DNA of 64,000 bases from Polyangiaceae bacterium (GCA_019637265.1 JAHBVY010000001.1:806001-870000), one strand, 5' to 3'. Positions 1 through 8,514 are shown, numbered from the stretch's first letter. Notes: generated by a model not told the origin, from the letters alone. Made by a program: numbers and translations.

Positions 1-289
1 CACCGTGAAGACGTACCACCCCTTCTTCGCCGCCGACGGCTTCGCGGCGGAGATCGCCGCGATCCGTGAGGCGTTTCAACGTGGAGAACGGGACACGCTG
101 GTGGACCACGTCACGGACGCCATGGTGGACACCTACTGCGCCGCCGGCACGCCGGACGAGGTCCTCGCGCGGCTCCGCGCCTACGACGGCCTGCTCGACG
201 TGAAGGGCGTGAGCCCCCCGCGCCACTTCTGTCCCCCCGACGCGCACGAGCACTACAAAGCGCAGATCCTCGAGCTGTTCGCCCGCTGA
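1..289 (+). CDS. LLM-class flavin-dependent oxidoreductase, C-terminal fragment (cut by window edge)
   Basis: The frame is open to the left edge, so only the last 95 or so residues are visible. The segment with AAGTPDEVLARLRAY followed by the ending HYKAQILELF is the usual C-terminal helix pattern of luciferase-like (F420 or FMN) monooxygenases, where 'GTPDEV' introduces the helix that closes the TIM barrel. The substrate cannot be told from this part. The GTG at position 5 is probably internal. The gene converges on the crotonase gene, with a 152-bp gap that holds a short palindromic repeat. Family assignment rests on a short stretch, so it is moderate. Confidence 0.6.
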   Translation, partial: TVKTYHPFFAADGFAAEIAAIREAFQRGERDTLVDHVTDAMVDTYCAAGTPDEVLARLRAYDGLLDVKGVSPPRHFCPPDAHEHYKAQILELFAR

Positions 290-403
290 GCGTTTTTTCT
301 TTTGGGGGTTGGTCCCGCTGTGGTCAGCCACCCGCACCACAGGCGCCGAGGTCAGTTGCCCGTTCGACAGGCGCTAGTCAGCTTCACGAACCATATCCCG
401 TAG

Positions 404-423
404 GGGCGGGTTTCAACCCGCCC
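404..423. repeat. Short GC-rich palindrome, GGGCGGGTT element
   Basis: GGGCGGGTT and AACCCGCCC arms (9 bp) flank a TC centre, preceded by GTAG. A closely related, longer copy with 10-bp arms lies at 7118-7138. It sits between convergent stop codons and may act as a bidirectional terminator or be a REP-like dispersed element. There is no T-tract on either side. Confidence 0.6.
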
Positions 424-441
424 TCAGACGCACCGGTCAGC

Positions 442-1230
442 CTAACGTCCTTTGAACTCCGCCTCGCGGCGCTCCACGAACGAGCGTAGCCCCTCGGCGG
501 CGTCCTCCGTCTGCATCAAGCGCTGCGCCTCGGGCAGGAGCTCGCGCGCCCCGGCTTCTTCGCCCTGGGAAGCCGCGGACCACGCCGAGCGGAGCGTCGC
601 CTGCACCCCGAGCGGCGCGCGCCGCGCGATGGTCTCGGCCAGCATCAGCGCCGCCTCCAGCTCCTCCCCCACGGGGGTCACCTCCTGCACCAGGCCGATC
701 CGCTTGGCCTCCTCCGCGTCGAACAGGTCGCCGGTGAGCAGCCAGCGCATGGCGTTGCCCCAGCCCGCCACCTGGGGCAGCCGCAGGGTGGCCCCACCGA
801 ACGGGAAGATCCCTCGGTTGATCTCGATCTGCCCGAACCGGGTGTCCTCCGCGGCCACCCGGACGTCCGCCGCGAGCAGCAGCTCGATGCCGATGGTGAG
901 GCAGTGGCCCCGCACGGCCATCACCAGGGGCTTCGTGCGGCGCCGGCCGTAGAGCCCGAGCGGATCCACCAGGTCCGCGGGGAACAGCGGCGCGCCGCTC
1001 GCGACCTGTGGCCCCACCTCCGCGAGGTCGAGCCCCGCGGTGAACGATTTCCCATGGCCAAACAGCACCGCGCAGCGAAGCGCCGGGTCGTCCTCGTAGT
1101 CGGTGAGCGCCTGGGCGAGCTCGCGGAGCGCCGTGAGGTCGAACGCGTTCAGCTTCTCTGGGCGGCTGAGGCCGATGGCCAACACCGCTCCCCTCACCTC
1201 GCGCGTGATCCTAGACAGCTCTGCCAGCAT
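442..1230 (-). CDS. Enoyl-CoA hydratase/isomerase (crotonase) family protein
   Basis: A 262-residue crotonase-fold protein, the normal length for single-domain members. The first oxyanion-hole segment HGKSFTAGLDL (about 59-69) and the second around GHCLTIGIEL are present. Both acid residues of true hydratases can be placed: Glu116 in GIEL and Glu136 in QIEI, twenty residues apart as in rat mitochondrial hydratase. It therefore probably hydrates an enoyl-CoA, though the exact acyl substrate is unknown. The ATG at 1230 was chosen because GAGGAGG lies about five bases upstream; the frame stays open further upstream but that extension is not crotonase-like. It lies downstream of the CobW gene on the same strand, 165 bp apart. 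Confidence 0.88.
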   Translation of the reverse strand: MLAELSRITREVRGAVLAIGLSRPEKLNAFDLTALRELAQALTDYEDDPALRCAVLFGHGKSFTAGLDLAEVGPQVASGAPLFPADLVDPLGLYGRRRTKPLVMAVRGHCLTIGIELLLAADVRVAAEDTRFGQIEINRGIFPFGGATLRLPQVAGWGNAMRWLLTGDLFDAEEAKRIGLVQEVTPVGEELEAALMLAETIARRAPLGVQATLRSAWSAASQGEEAGARELLPEAQRLMQTEDAAEGLRSFVERREAEFKGR

Positions 1231-1395
1231 GGTGCCTCCTCGCCTCACTTCATGGGGGTGATGTCGCCGCACGTCGTGTGACGCCGCCATGCTCCTCCCT
1301 ACCACGGCGTGCTCGGGCGCTGCTATACGAGGGCGGTGCCGCTCACGTCGCTGAGCCCTCAATGATCATCCTCGGGTAATGAGACGGGTTACCGG

Positions 1396-2586
1396 TTAGC
1401 GGCGATCGCTACCGCCGCGGCGCACCCACCGAGCGTAGCGGCGCAGCCACGCTAGAGGCCCTCGCTCGGGCTCCGGGCGGCTCGCGGGCTCCTGGCAGGC
1501 GGTGAAGCGCGCCGTGACGTCCTCGCGATCGAAGCTGCCGGTCCGCCCGATCAGCACGATCACGCTCTCGTGAGGTCCCGAGCCGAACGGCGCGCCACGA
1601 TCCACCCGCGCCCTCCCCCCCACGCCCTGCAGCACCACCTGATGGTCCGGGTGCTGGCGCAGCCAGAGGAGCCCCTTGAAGCGGTACACCCCGCGCGGGA
1701 GATCCGTGATCACCGCGCGCAGCCGCGTCAGATCGAGCGGCTCCGGCAGGCGCAGCGTGAGGCTGCTGAAGCCGTGGTGCAGCTCACGCACCACATCATC
1801 AGTGTCGCTGACTTCAGCCGAGCCTCCTATTTCGTCAGTATCTCTGATTTCAATCGCGGGGCTCGACGCCAGCTCGTCCCTATCACTGACTCGAGCCGCG
1901 GTGCCCAGCGCCCCGCGCTCGTCGTCGCTCATCTCAAGGGCGCCCGCCGCCTCATGGGTCAGGGCGCGGGGGCCGCGCGGGGAGGCGTCGAGCAGCACCT
2001 CGAGCGGTACGTCAGCATAGCTGACCTCGAGCTGGGGCGCGGCGCCGGCGAAGCGCCGCACCTCAGCGCGGCAAGCGGTGAGCTCCGCCTCGCTCGCCGC
2101 GTCCACCTTGTTGACGATCACCCAGTCGGCTTGATCGAGCTGATCGCGCGCCAGGCTGAGATCGCGCGGCTCGAGCGCGCCGATGGCGCTGGCGTCCACC
2201 ACGCTGACCACGCACTCGAGCTGCACCGTGCTCGCGCGATCGAGCGCGGTGAAGGTCGAGAGCAGCACCCGCGGATCGGCGATGCCGCTCGCCTCCACCA
2301 CCACCCGCTCCACCCGATCGGGCTCCGGCGCCAGCTGAAGCGCCTCCACCGCGCCGAGCAGATCACCGCGCACCGAGCAGCAGATGCAGCCATTGCTGAG
2401 CACGATGGTGTCGCCGCGCACGTCGACGATCAGGCTGGCGTCGATGCTCACGTCACCGAAGTCGTTCACCAGCACCGCCGTCCGCAGCTCATGGGTCGCC
2501 GCGAGGATTCGGTTCAGCAGGGTGGTCTTGCCGGCGCCGAGGAAGCCGGTGATCAGGACCGCCCGGAGCGGCGGGGGTCGGGGCAC
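1396..2586 (-). CDS. CobW/COG0523-family zinc-metallochaperone-like GTPase
   Basis: 396 residues from a GTG start. The N-terminal GTPase domain has Walker A GFLGAGKT (14-21), the CXCC metal motif CICC (67-70), the switch-like VEASGIADP and the base-specificity motif NKVD. The C-terminal domain (about 270-380, ending around VIVLIGR) matches CobW_C. Known family members deliver Zn or Co to apo-enzymes or respond to metal shortage; which metal is used here is not visible. Between the domains (about 187-263) is an acidic linker containing four copies of a 15-bp palindromic DNA element. The start is uncertain: in-frame starts exist at 2652 and 2712, but the extension is low-complexity and no start has a clear Shine-Dalgarno sequence. 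Confidence 0.85.
   Translation of the reverse strand: MPRPPPLRAVLITGFLGAGKTTLLNRILAATHELRTAVLVNDFGDVSIDASLIVDVRGDTIVLSNGCICCSVRGDLLGAVEALQLAPEPDRVERVVVEASGIADPRVLLSTFTALDRASTVQLECVVSVVDASAIGALEPRDLSLARDQLDQADWVIVNKVDAASEAELTACRAEVRRFAGAAPQLEVSYADVPLEVLLDASPRGPRALTHEAAGALEMSDDERGALGTAARVSDRDELASSPAIEIRDTDEIGGSAEVSDTDDVVRELHHGFSSLTLRLPEPLDLTRLRAVITDLPRGVYRFKGLLWLRQHPDHQVVLQGVGGRARVDRGAPFGSGPHESVIVLIGRTGSFDREDVTARFTACQEPASRPEPERGPLAWLRRYARWVRRGGSDRR
1798..2025. repeat. Four in-frame copies of a GTCAG-N5-CTGAC palindrome inside the CobW gene
   Basis: Copies lie at 1798-1812, 1834-1848, 1876-1890 and 2011-2025. The last is a perfect GTCAG-N5-CTGAC dyad; the first two differ by one base and 1876 by two bases within one arm. 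Distances between starts (36, 42 and 135 bp) are multiples of three. On the coding strand they encode VSYAD, VSDRD, IRDTD and VSDTD, all in the same register, in the non-conserved linker of the GTPase. Confidence 0.8.
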
Positions 2587-3036
2587 TGGGGCGAGTGTAG
2601 CCGACTGGCGTGCTGCGCGTGGCGGCGCACCTCGCGGCGGCACCTGGAGCATTGCGGCGGCTCGAGCTGGCGCGGCTCGCCCTGTCTCTCGGGCGTTGCT
2701 CGAACGTTTCACGGCCGGTCAGCGCCTCTCGTCCAACCCCCCGAACCCGATCCCTCAGCGCGCTATCCACGGATCCTTCAGGCTCGGCGCAGGCTTTGCG
2801 GGCGATCGGGCGCGGGTCCAGGTCGACGCGTCGGACGAGCGACGCTTCTCTCGCGAGACCGCAGCGGCTGGTTTCCTAGCCCGCGGCGAGCGTGTATAGG
2901 GGATCTCGACCCCCGCCCGTGGCCGACGCCCGGAAGGTGCCCTATATCGCCGGTGTCCGAGCCGGCGGGCCGTCGGGGTCGAGTCCATGACCGCTCGCGC
3001 GACGCCTCCGGCGAGGCGCGACCACTGAGGAGAGCT
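2587..3036. other. Divergent intergenic region between CobW and citrate synthase
   Basis: About 450 bp without a supportable gene. Contains a reverse-strand copy of the dispersed TTGGACG repeat near 2729 (TCGTCCAACCCCCC). GAGGAGA at about 3027-3033 is the citrate synthase ribosome site. A TATAGG-like -10 near 2896 could belong to the citrate synthase promoter, but no convincing -35 was found. Confidence 0.6.
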
Positions 3037-4314
3037 ATGAGCCAGGCAAGACTGATCTACGGCGGCAAGGAGTACGAGCTTTCAGTCGTCGAAGGGAGCG
3101 AGGGCGAGAAGGGGGTGGACATCCAGAACCTGCGCAGGGACAGCGGGCTCGTCACCCTCGACCCTGGGTACGGCAACACCGCGTCCTGTGAGAGCGCCAT
3201 CACCTTCATCGACGGGGAGAAGGGGATCCTGCACTACCGCGGCTACCCCATCGATCAGGTCGCCACGCGCGCTCGCTTCACCGAGGTCTGTTACCTGCTC
3301 ATCTACGGTGAGCGCCCCACCCCCGAGCAGCTGGCTGACTTCCGCGCGCGGATGACCAAGCACACCCTGCTTCATGAGGACATGAAGAAGTTCTACGAGG
3401 GGTACCCGCCCGGCGCGCACCCGATGGCGATCATGGCGGCGATGGTGGCGAGCCTCTCCACCTTCTACCCCGACACGGAGGAGGAGCTGGAGCGGAACAT
3501 CATCCGCGTGCTCGCCAAGAGCAAGACGCTCGCGGCCTTCGCCTTCAAGAAGTCGATTGGTCACCCCTTCATCTACCCGCGCAACGATCTGAGCTGGCCC
3601 GCCAACTTCTTGCGCATGATGTTCGCGGTCCCGGCCGAGGACTACGAGGTGCCGAAGGTCTACGAGGAGGCGATGAACATGCTGCTCATCCTCCACGCGG
3701 ATCATGAGCAGAACTGCAGCACCTCCACCATGCGCATGGTGGGCAGCAGCGAGGCCAACCTGTTCGCCTCCATCTCCGCGGCCATCTGTGGCTTGTGGGG
3801 CCCGCGGCACGGCGGCGCCAACCAGGCCGTGATCGAGATGCTCGAGCAAATCCAGGCGGCGGGCGGCGACTACGAGACCTTCCTGGACAAGGTGAAGAAG
3901 GGCGAGGACGGCGTGCGCCTGATGGGCTTCGGGCACCGCGTCTACAAGAACTTCGACCCCCGGGCGAAGCTCCTCAAGGAGCAGGCGGACGCCATCTTCG
4001 AGAAGATGGGGATCCATGATCCGCTGCTCGACCTCGCCAAGCGCATCGAGGAGCGCGCCCTCTCCGACGAGTATTTCATCAAGCGCAAGCTCTACCCGAA
4101 CGTCGACTTCTACAGCGGCATCATCTACCGCGCGATGGGTATCCCCACGGAAATGTTCACGGTGATGTTCGTGCTCGGCAGGCTCCCCGGGTGGATCGCC
4201 CACTGGATGGAGCAGCGCAACGACCCCAAGGGCTACCGCATCCACCGCCCGCGCCAGATCTACACCGGCGCCACCCTGCGCGAGTTCGAGGACCGCGGCA
4301 CGCTGCTCCTTTAG
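3037..4314 (+). CDS. gltA: Citrate synthase
   Basis: 425 residues, the length of type II (hexameric, gamma-proteobacterial-type) citrate synthase. It condenses acetyl-CoA and oxaloacetate to open the TCA cycle in the cytosol. The catalytic triad can be placed: His258 in PRHGGANQ, His300 in the signature GFGHRVYKNFDPR and Asp357 in YPNVDFYSG. The N-terminal beta domain (about 1-60) of the type II form is present. The ATG at 3037 follows GAGGAGA with normal spacing; the frame is open far upstream, but that part is antisense to the CobW gene and not citrate-synthase-like. Followed by a 26-bp tandem duplication and a hairpin before the next gene. Confidence 0.97.
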   Translation: MSQARLIYGGKEYELSVVEGSEGEKGVDIQNLRRDSGLVTLDPGYGNTASCESAITFIDGEKGILHYRGYPIDQVATRARFTEVCYLLIYGERPTPEQLADFRARMTKHTLLHEDMKKFYEGYPPGAHPMAIMAAMVASLSTFYPDTEEELERNIIRVLAKSKTLAAFAFKKSIGHPFIYPRNDLSWPANFLRMMFAVPAEDYEVPKVYEEAMNMLLILHADHEQNCSTSTMRMVGSSEANLFASISAAICGLWGPRHGGANQAVIEMLEQIQAAGGDYETFLDKVKKGEDGVRLMGFGHRVYKNFDPRAKLLKEQADAIFEKMGIHDPLLDLAKRIEERALSDEYFIKRKLYPNVDFYSGIIYRAMGIPTEMFTVMFVLGRLPGWIAHWMEQRNDPKGYRIHRPRQIYTGATLREFEDRGTLLL

Positions 4315-4318
4315 AGCA

Positions 4319-4368
4319 CTTCGGTAAGCGGGGCGCGCTCACGGCTTCGGTGAGCGGGGCGCGCTCAT
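4319..4368. repeat. 26-bp direct tandem duplication after gltA
   Basis: Two units of about 24 matching bases, beginning CTTCGGT at 4319 and 4345, differ at one position (A/G after CTTCGGT). They fill the space between the gltA stop and the hairpin before the next gene. Confidence 0.8.
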
Positions 4369-4429
4369 ATGGCAGCCGCAGCGCCGAAAACTGGGCCAGG
4401 CGTGGCTCGGCTGGCTAAGCGGCTGCCAT
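4369..4429 (+). promoter_or_regulatory. Long-loop inverted repeat overlapping the next gene's start codon
   Basis: ATGGCAGCCGC (4369-4379) is perfectly complementary to GCGGCTGCCAT (4419-4429). The 3' arm includes the first two bases of the ATG at 4428. In RNA it would enclose the start codon, with a smaller GC-rich hairpin in the loop. It may control translation of the lipoprotein gene or end gltA transcripts; no U-tract is seen. Confidence 0.45.
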
Positions 4430-5615
4430 GCGCCAAGCGCACTCGCACGTGTTGGCCGCGGCCGCGGTCTGTTTGGGGGTTGGCCTCGTCGCCTGCCAGG
4501 GCAGCGACGCCTCGGGCGCCGCACCGGAGCCGAGCAGCGCGGCGGTCGGAGCGCCGAGCGGCGAGACGGCGCCCGCCGGGGCCTCGCAGCGCGGCGTGAA
4601 GCGCGCCGCCAAACCCCCAAAAAAGAAGCCAACGAGCGGCGCGAAGGCGACGTCCACCGTCGATCCGGAGCGAGTCAGTGAGGCTGACGGTGGCATCCCC
4701 GCGAGCGCGGCGGTGCTGACGGCGCAAGGAGCTGCCGCGCGAGGGGCTGCAGCGCGAGGGGCCCAAGGCGCTGGCCTCGAAGGCGCGGATGATGAGGCGG
4801 CCTGCCCGAGTGACATGCAGCTCGTGAGCGGCGACTACTGCCGCAACGTGGCGCCGCGCTGCCTCGAGTACGTGAACGACGTGGAGGGCTCGCCGGATCT
4901 GAGCCGCTGCAAGCGCTTCGCTTCACCCGTCCAGTGCACTGACAGTCAGCCCAGGCGCCCGATGCGGTTCTGCATGGATCGCTACGAGTGGCCGAACAAA
5001 CAGGGTGAGCTGCCGCACACCTTGGTGAGCTGGGAAGACGCCGCGCGCCTGTGTAACAGCGCGGGCAAGCGGCTGTGCACCGAGAGCGAGTTCAACTTCG
5101 CCTGCGAGGGGGAGCAGCTGTACCCTCACGCGACGGGCTACGAGCGCGACGCGAACAAGTGCAACATCGACCGCGAGTTCAAGAAGCGGCGCCGCGAGTT
5201 CTTGCCGCGCGAGGCTTGCGAGGCGAGCCCATCGTGCAAGGCGGAGTTCGAGCGCTTGGATGGGCGCGAGCCAGCGGGCTCACGGCCGGAGTGCGTGTCG
5301 CCGTTCGGCATCCATGACCTGAACGGCAACGTGAACGAGTGGGTGAGCATGCCTTGGCAGGCGCCGGGCAAGCGCTCGGCGATCAAGGGAGGCTGGTGGG
5401 GGCCCGTGCGTAACCGCTGCCGCCCCATCGTGCAGAGCCATGGGGAGACCTACATCGGGTACGAGGTGGGCTTCCGGTGCTGCGCGGCGGCGGACGGGAG
5501 TGACGGCGCCAGCAGCGCAGCGCCTGACGAGTCGGGGGACGGCGCCAAGACGGCGGGCGACGAGGGAGCGCGAGCAGCGGGCGAAGCGGCGGTGTCGCTG
5601 GCGCCTGCGCCATAG
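4428..5615 (+). CDS. SUMF1/FGE-sulfatase-domain lipoprotein
   Basis: 395 residues with a signal peptide and lipobox LVAC (Cys23), so probably an outer-membrane or periplasmic lipoprotein. A low-complexity Ala/Lys linker follows to about residue 125. The C-terminal half matches the formylglycine-generating-enzyme/EgtB/PvdO fold: RFCMDRYEWPN, the SWEDAARLCNSAGKRLCTESE helix region, the NGNVNEWV motif, a GGWWG turn and the closing VGFRCC. The enzyme function of this superfamily varies and many such lipoproteins lack catalytic cysteines in the right place, so no reaction is assigned. The tail is Gly/Asp/Ala-rich. The start codon overlaps the 3' arm of an inverted repeat. Confidence 0.82.
   Translation: MRQAHSHVLAAAAVCLGVGLVACQGSDASGAAPEPSSAAVGAPSGETAPAGASQRGVKRAAKPPKKKPTSGAKATSTVDPERVSEADGGIPASAAVLTAQGAAARGAAARGAQGAGLEGADDEAACPSDMQLVSGDYCRNVAPRCLEYVNDVEGSPDLSRCKRFASPVQCTDSQPRRPMRFCMDRYEWPNKQGELPHTLVSWEDAARLCNSAGKRLCTESEFNFACEGEQLYPHATGYERDANKCNIDREFKKRRREFLPREACEASPSCKAEFERLDGREPAGSRPECVSPFGIHDLNGNVNEWVSMPWQAPGKRSAIKGGWWGPVRNRCRPIVQSHGETYIGYEVGFRCCAAADGSDGASSAAPDESGDGAKTAGDEGARAAGEAAVSLAPAP
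4674..4688. repeat. GTCAG-N5-CTGAC palindrome
   Basis: A perfect copy with spacer TGAGG, in the variable linker of the lipoprotein, read as VSEAD in frame. Same family as 1798-2025, 23527, 27130, 53811 and 60694. Confidence 0.8.
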
Positions 5616-5749
5616 GCTACAGCGCCTGCGCCATAGGGCTGCAGCGCCGTCAGCCAGCCCCACGAAGACCACGAGCCGGCGGCGCGGCGTCACGAGCCTA
5701 GCCGTAGTGCTGGACATGCGAAAGTTATGGGGTCAGGCTGTGCGCGCTC

Positions 5750-6913
5750 GTGATCCGACGGCTGCTCACCACCGCCTCGCTCTGCGTTGGCCTCGCCTTG
5801 GCTCAGCTCGCCACCCCCGCGCTCGCGGAGGCGAAGCAGCGCGAGCACACCGTGATGTCCGGCCAGCGCCTGGGCAGCATCGCCAAGCGCTACCAGATCA
5901 GCGTGGAGGCCCTGTGCGCCGCCAACGGGATCCGCCCGCGGGACATCATCCGCCCCGGACAGAAGCTGATCATCCCGCCGCGCGGCGAGAGCCCGGAGGA
6001 GGCGCAGAAGCGCGCGCGCTCGGCTCCAGAGGCTTCGCCCAAGGCCGCAGAGAAGGCCCCCGCCAAGGCGCCGGAGAAGCCCCCTGCGGTGGAGAAGGCT
6101 CCCGCCAAAGCCCCCGAGAAGGCAGCGCCGGTCAAGCGCGCTGAAGGGCCGCAGGCGGTGCACACTGTGGTGTCCGGGCAGCGCCTCGGCAGCATCGCCA
6201 AGCGCTACCGCGTCACCATCGCGGCCATCGCCTACGCGAATGACCTCGACGCGGCCGCCACCATCAAGCCGGGGCAGAAGCTGGTGATCCCGGCTTCGAG
6301 CGACGAAGACGGCGCCGCGGCGCGCGCCGCTCGCGACGCGGGTCGCGTGGCGGGGCTCACGCCACCGAAGCCAGCGCCGGCAGCCAAGGCGAGCGCGAAG
6401 GGCGCGAAGGTCAGCTGGACGCAGTACCAGCGGCGGCCCGCCAAGCGCGGCTACCTCACCCTGATCGGCTTCAACAGCTCGTGGAAGGGCTACGTGACGG
6501 CGCCGGGCGGCAAGCTCAACCCAGGCGCGCGCATCGCGATCTCGAAGGTGCTGGACGCCTCGGGGCTCGAAGGCGGCGTCCACCCGCGGTTGATCCAGCT
6601 GCTGGTGGAGGTGAGCGACACCTTCGGCGGCCGCCCGATCCGCATCGTCAGCGGGCACCGCACCGCGAGCTACGCGCGGGCGTCACGCCACACCTTGGGG
6701 CACGCCGTGGACTTCAGCGTGCCGGGGGTGCCGAACGAGGCGCTGCGCGACTTCCTGCTCCGGATGGATCAGGTGGGCGTCGGTTACTACCCCAACTCGA
6801 GCTTCGTTCACCTCGACGTGCGCGGCAGCAAGACCTACTGGGTGGACCACTCGGGCCCCGGTGAGGCGCCGCGCTACTCGTACATCGGGCGCGGGCCAGA
6901 GGTTAAGAAGTAG
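5750..6913 (+). CDS. Secreted LysM protein with M15-type (DUF882/YcbK-like) peptidase domain
   Basis: 387 residues from a GTG start. A signal peptide ends at about ATPALA (26). Two LysM domains (about 32-76 and 138-181) share the GQRLGSIAKRY core and bind peptidoglycan; they are joined by a Lys/Ala/Pro/Glu-rich linker made of short repeats. The C-terminal domain (about 225-387) has the zinc-peptidase signature SRHTLGHAVD (312-321; His314 and Asp321 as likely ligands) and VHLD (His354), as in VanX/YcbK-like murein peptidases. It probably trims peptide stems or cross-links in the periplasm. The Shine-Dalgarno sequence is weak. Confidence 0.87.
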   Translation: MIRRLLTTASLCVGLALAQLATPALAEAKQREHTVMSGQRLGSIAKRYQISVEALCAANGIRPRDIIRPGQKLIIPPRGESPEEAQKRARSAPEASPKAAEKAPAKAPEKPPAVEKAPAKAPEKAAPVKRAEGPQAVHTVVSGQRLGSIAKRYRVTIAAIAYANDLDAAATIKPGQKLVIPASSDEDGAAARAARDAGRVAGLTPPKPAPAAKASAKGAKVSWTQYQRRPAKRGYLTLIGFNSSWKGYVTAPGGKLNPGARIAISKVLDASGLEGGVHPRLIQLLVEVSDTFGGRPIRIVSGHRTASYARASRHTLGHAVDFSVPGVPNEALRDFLLRMDQVGVGYYPNSSFVHLDVRGSKTYWVDHSGPGEAPRYSYIGRGPEVKK

Positions 6914-6977
6914 CCCGGCGCCGCGGAAGCGCGCGGCAGCGGGTTTGCTAGTGAGCTCGACGGACAGCCTCGAGAGC

Positions 6978-7028
6978 ACAAAAAAAAAGCGCCCTGAGCG
7001 GCGACCTCCCCAGATTGCCGCTCAGGGC
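6978..7028 (-). terminator. Rho-independent terminator (minus strand)
   Basis: A perfect 12-bp stem GCCCTGAGCGGC (6991-7002) / GCCGCTCAGGGC (7017-7028), with an A-run at about 6980-6988 that reads as a U-tract on the minus strand. It should end the transcript of the copper-site lipoprotein gene, about 165 bp after its stop. Confidence 0.88.
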
Positions 7029-7117
7029 TAGGTGACGGGGTCACCCATAGCCTGCGCCCCACTCGAGGGCTCGTCTTGGTACCCCGCGGCGAGGAAAAGC
7101 TTCCTTCACTTTTTAAC

Positions 7118-7195
7118 GGGCGGGTTTGAAACCCGCCCCTACCGAGATCTACGGCGCTTCTTGAGACCCGCCCTTACCGAGATCTACGGCGCTTC
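7118..7195. repeat. GGGCGGGTTT palindrome plus two 33-bp tandem units
   Basis: GGGCGGGTTT (7118-7127) and AAACCCGCCC (7129-7138) form an almost perfect palindrome. Its right arm begins the first of two 33-bp units that end CTACGGCGCTTC (ends near 7160 and 7195; two internal differences). The second unit runs into the stop codon of the next gene. Relative of 404-423. Confidence 0.75.
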
Positions 7196-8300
7196 AGGGC
7201 ACTGCGAGCGGTAGGCACGGGGTGTCGAACACGTGCACTCCCGCTTCGAGCCCGCGCTCTTGGTTCACTCCGAAGCTGGTGGCGGCGAGGGTGAGCGGGC
7301 TGTTGGTGAAGGCGAGGAACACGCACATCTCTTGGTCACCGATGCCGTAGCCCACCGCGACGTCCCGCGGGTTGTCGTACTCGCACGTGAGCCGCACCCC
7401 CTCGGCGCCGGCGAAGCGCACCGGTGGATTGAGCGTGGCTCCGAGCGGATCCCCAACCCCACCGCGCGTCTCGAAGATGGTGACGTCGTCACGCGTACCG
7501 CCCACCATCGACAGCCGGAGCCCCGCGCCCAGCTCATGGTAGTGCGGCAGCACGTAGAACAGCTCGAAGTCTGGCGTGGTGCCGAGCTGCTCCTGATAGC
7601 TCGGCGCGATGGGGCAGCTCATGTCGAAGCGCGAGCGGCTCTGCGGCGGGATGTCGAGGAGCATGTTGGTCATGCTGATCGGCCGCAGCACCTCGGTGAC
7701 CTGCTCGGCGGGCAGGGTGCGCACCTCGAACTGGAACCCCGACTCGATCGGGCGCGCGCTGGTGTTGAACAGGTGCGCTTGCCCCACCACCCGTGAGCGC
7801 GGCGGGATGCGGAAGGCAGCGCCCTCGGGGAACTGCTGGATGTCGTGGGTCGCCTGCGTGCTCTGCGCGAAGAACACGCCGCCGCGGAGCCCGGCGCGGA
7901 CGAGGTCGAAGCCACGCGCCTCGCAGTCCCAGGCGCCGTCTTCCCCCGGGTAGTCATCCTCCGCGACGAAGAACCAGTTGGAGTGGTGCCAACCACCCCC
8001 GTTGAAGCCATCCACCCGGTGGACCCACAGCTCCTCCTCGTTGTGGAGCGTCCAGCTGAGGCAGGTGCCCGCGTCCTCGAAGCCCGGCTCGAGGCTGATG
8101 GGGTCGAAGTGATGATCGAGATCCGCGGGGCTCAGCCCAGGCGTTGGCTCCGCTTCGTCAGCTCCACAGCCCATCAGCGCCACCGCGACGAGCGCCGCCA
8201 GCGAGCCGCGCCCGGCGAGCGCCGGGACACAGCGCGAGGAGCGCGCCACGCGGCGAGCCACACCCTCGAGCGCCCAGAAAACCCGTCCCGCCATGGTCAT
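7194..8300 (-). CDS. Lipoprotein with PHM/DBM-like type II copper monooxygenase fold
   Basis: 368 residues from ATG 8300; lipobox LMGC (Cys45) after an unusually long n-region. The sequence carries all six copper-ligand positions of peptidylglycine alpha-hydroxylating monooxygenase: the CuH pair His105-His106 in GWHHSNWFF, His176 in GQAHLFN, then the CuM set His253-x-His255 in LPHYHELG and Met325 in GDQEMCVFL. This suggests a working ascorbate-type copper oxygenase on the cell surface, substrate unknown. An alternative GTG start at 8342 has a GAGG close upstream. It ends at a tandem repeat and a strong terminator follows. Confidence 0.72.
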   Translation of the reverse strand: MTMAGRVFWALEGVARRVARSSRCVPALAGRGSLAALVAVALMGCGADEAEPTPGLSPADLDHHFDPISLEPGFEDAGTCLSWTLHNEEELWVHRVDGFNGGGWHHSNWFFVAEDDYPGEDGAWDCEARGFDLVRAGLRGGVFFAQSTQATHDIQQFPEGAAFRIPPRSRVVGQAHLFNTSARPIESGFQFEVRTLPAEQVTEVLRPISMTNMLLDIPPQSRSRFDMSCPIAPSYQEQLGTTPDFELFYVLPHYHELGAGLRLSMVGGTRDDVTIFETRGGVGDPLGATLNPPVRFAGAEGVRLTCEYDNPRDVAVGYGIGDQEMCVFLAFTNSPLTLAATSFGVNQERGLEAGVHVFDTPCLPLAVP

Positions 8301-8514
8301 GATAGTCCCAGAGGGTCGCGGGTGGCGCCAGCCCGAAAGCACCTACCTCGCGCGCCAGCGAGCGGGTCCAGGCTCACAATGAGGCTGAGCCCCGGAGGAC
8401 TCAGAAGCCTGAGAGCCTCGTCCTCCTCCACGTCCACACCGTCGCTTCAATGGGGCTGAGCCCTGCGGACTCAGAGGGTGGTGGGTGCTCCTCAGCGCGC
8501 CATCATGCGCCGCC

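Noticed and set aside
1570-3036. Long open frame upstream of and in frame with citrate synthase
   Set aside because: It runs antisense to the CobW gene and has no similarity to the family; high GC keeps such frames open.
3082-4245. Long minus-strand frame antisense to citrate synthase
   Set aside because: Low-complexity Val/Leu/His/Glu composition typical of the reverse frame of a GC-rich gene.
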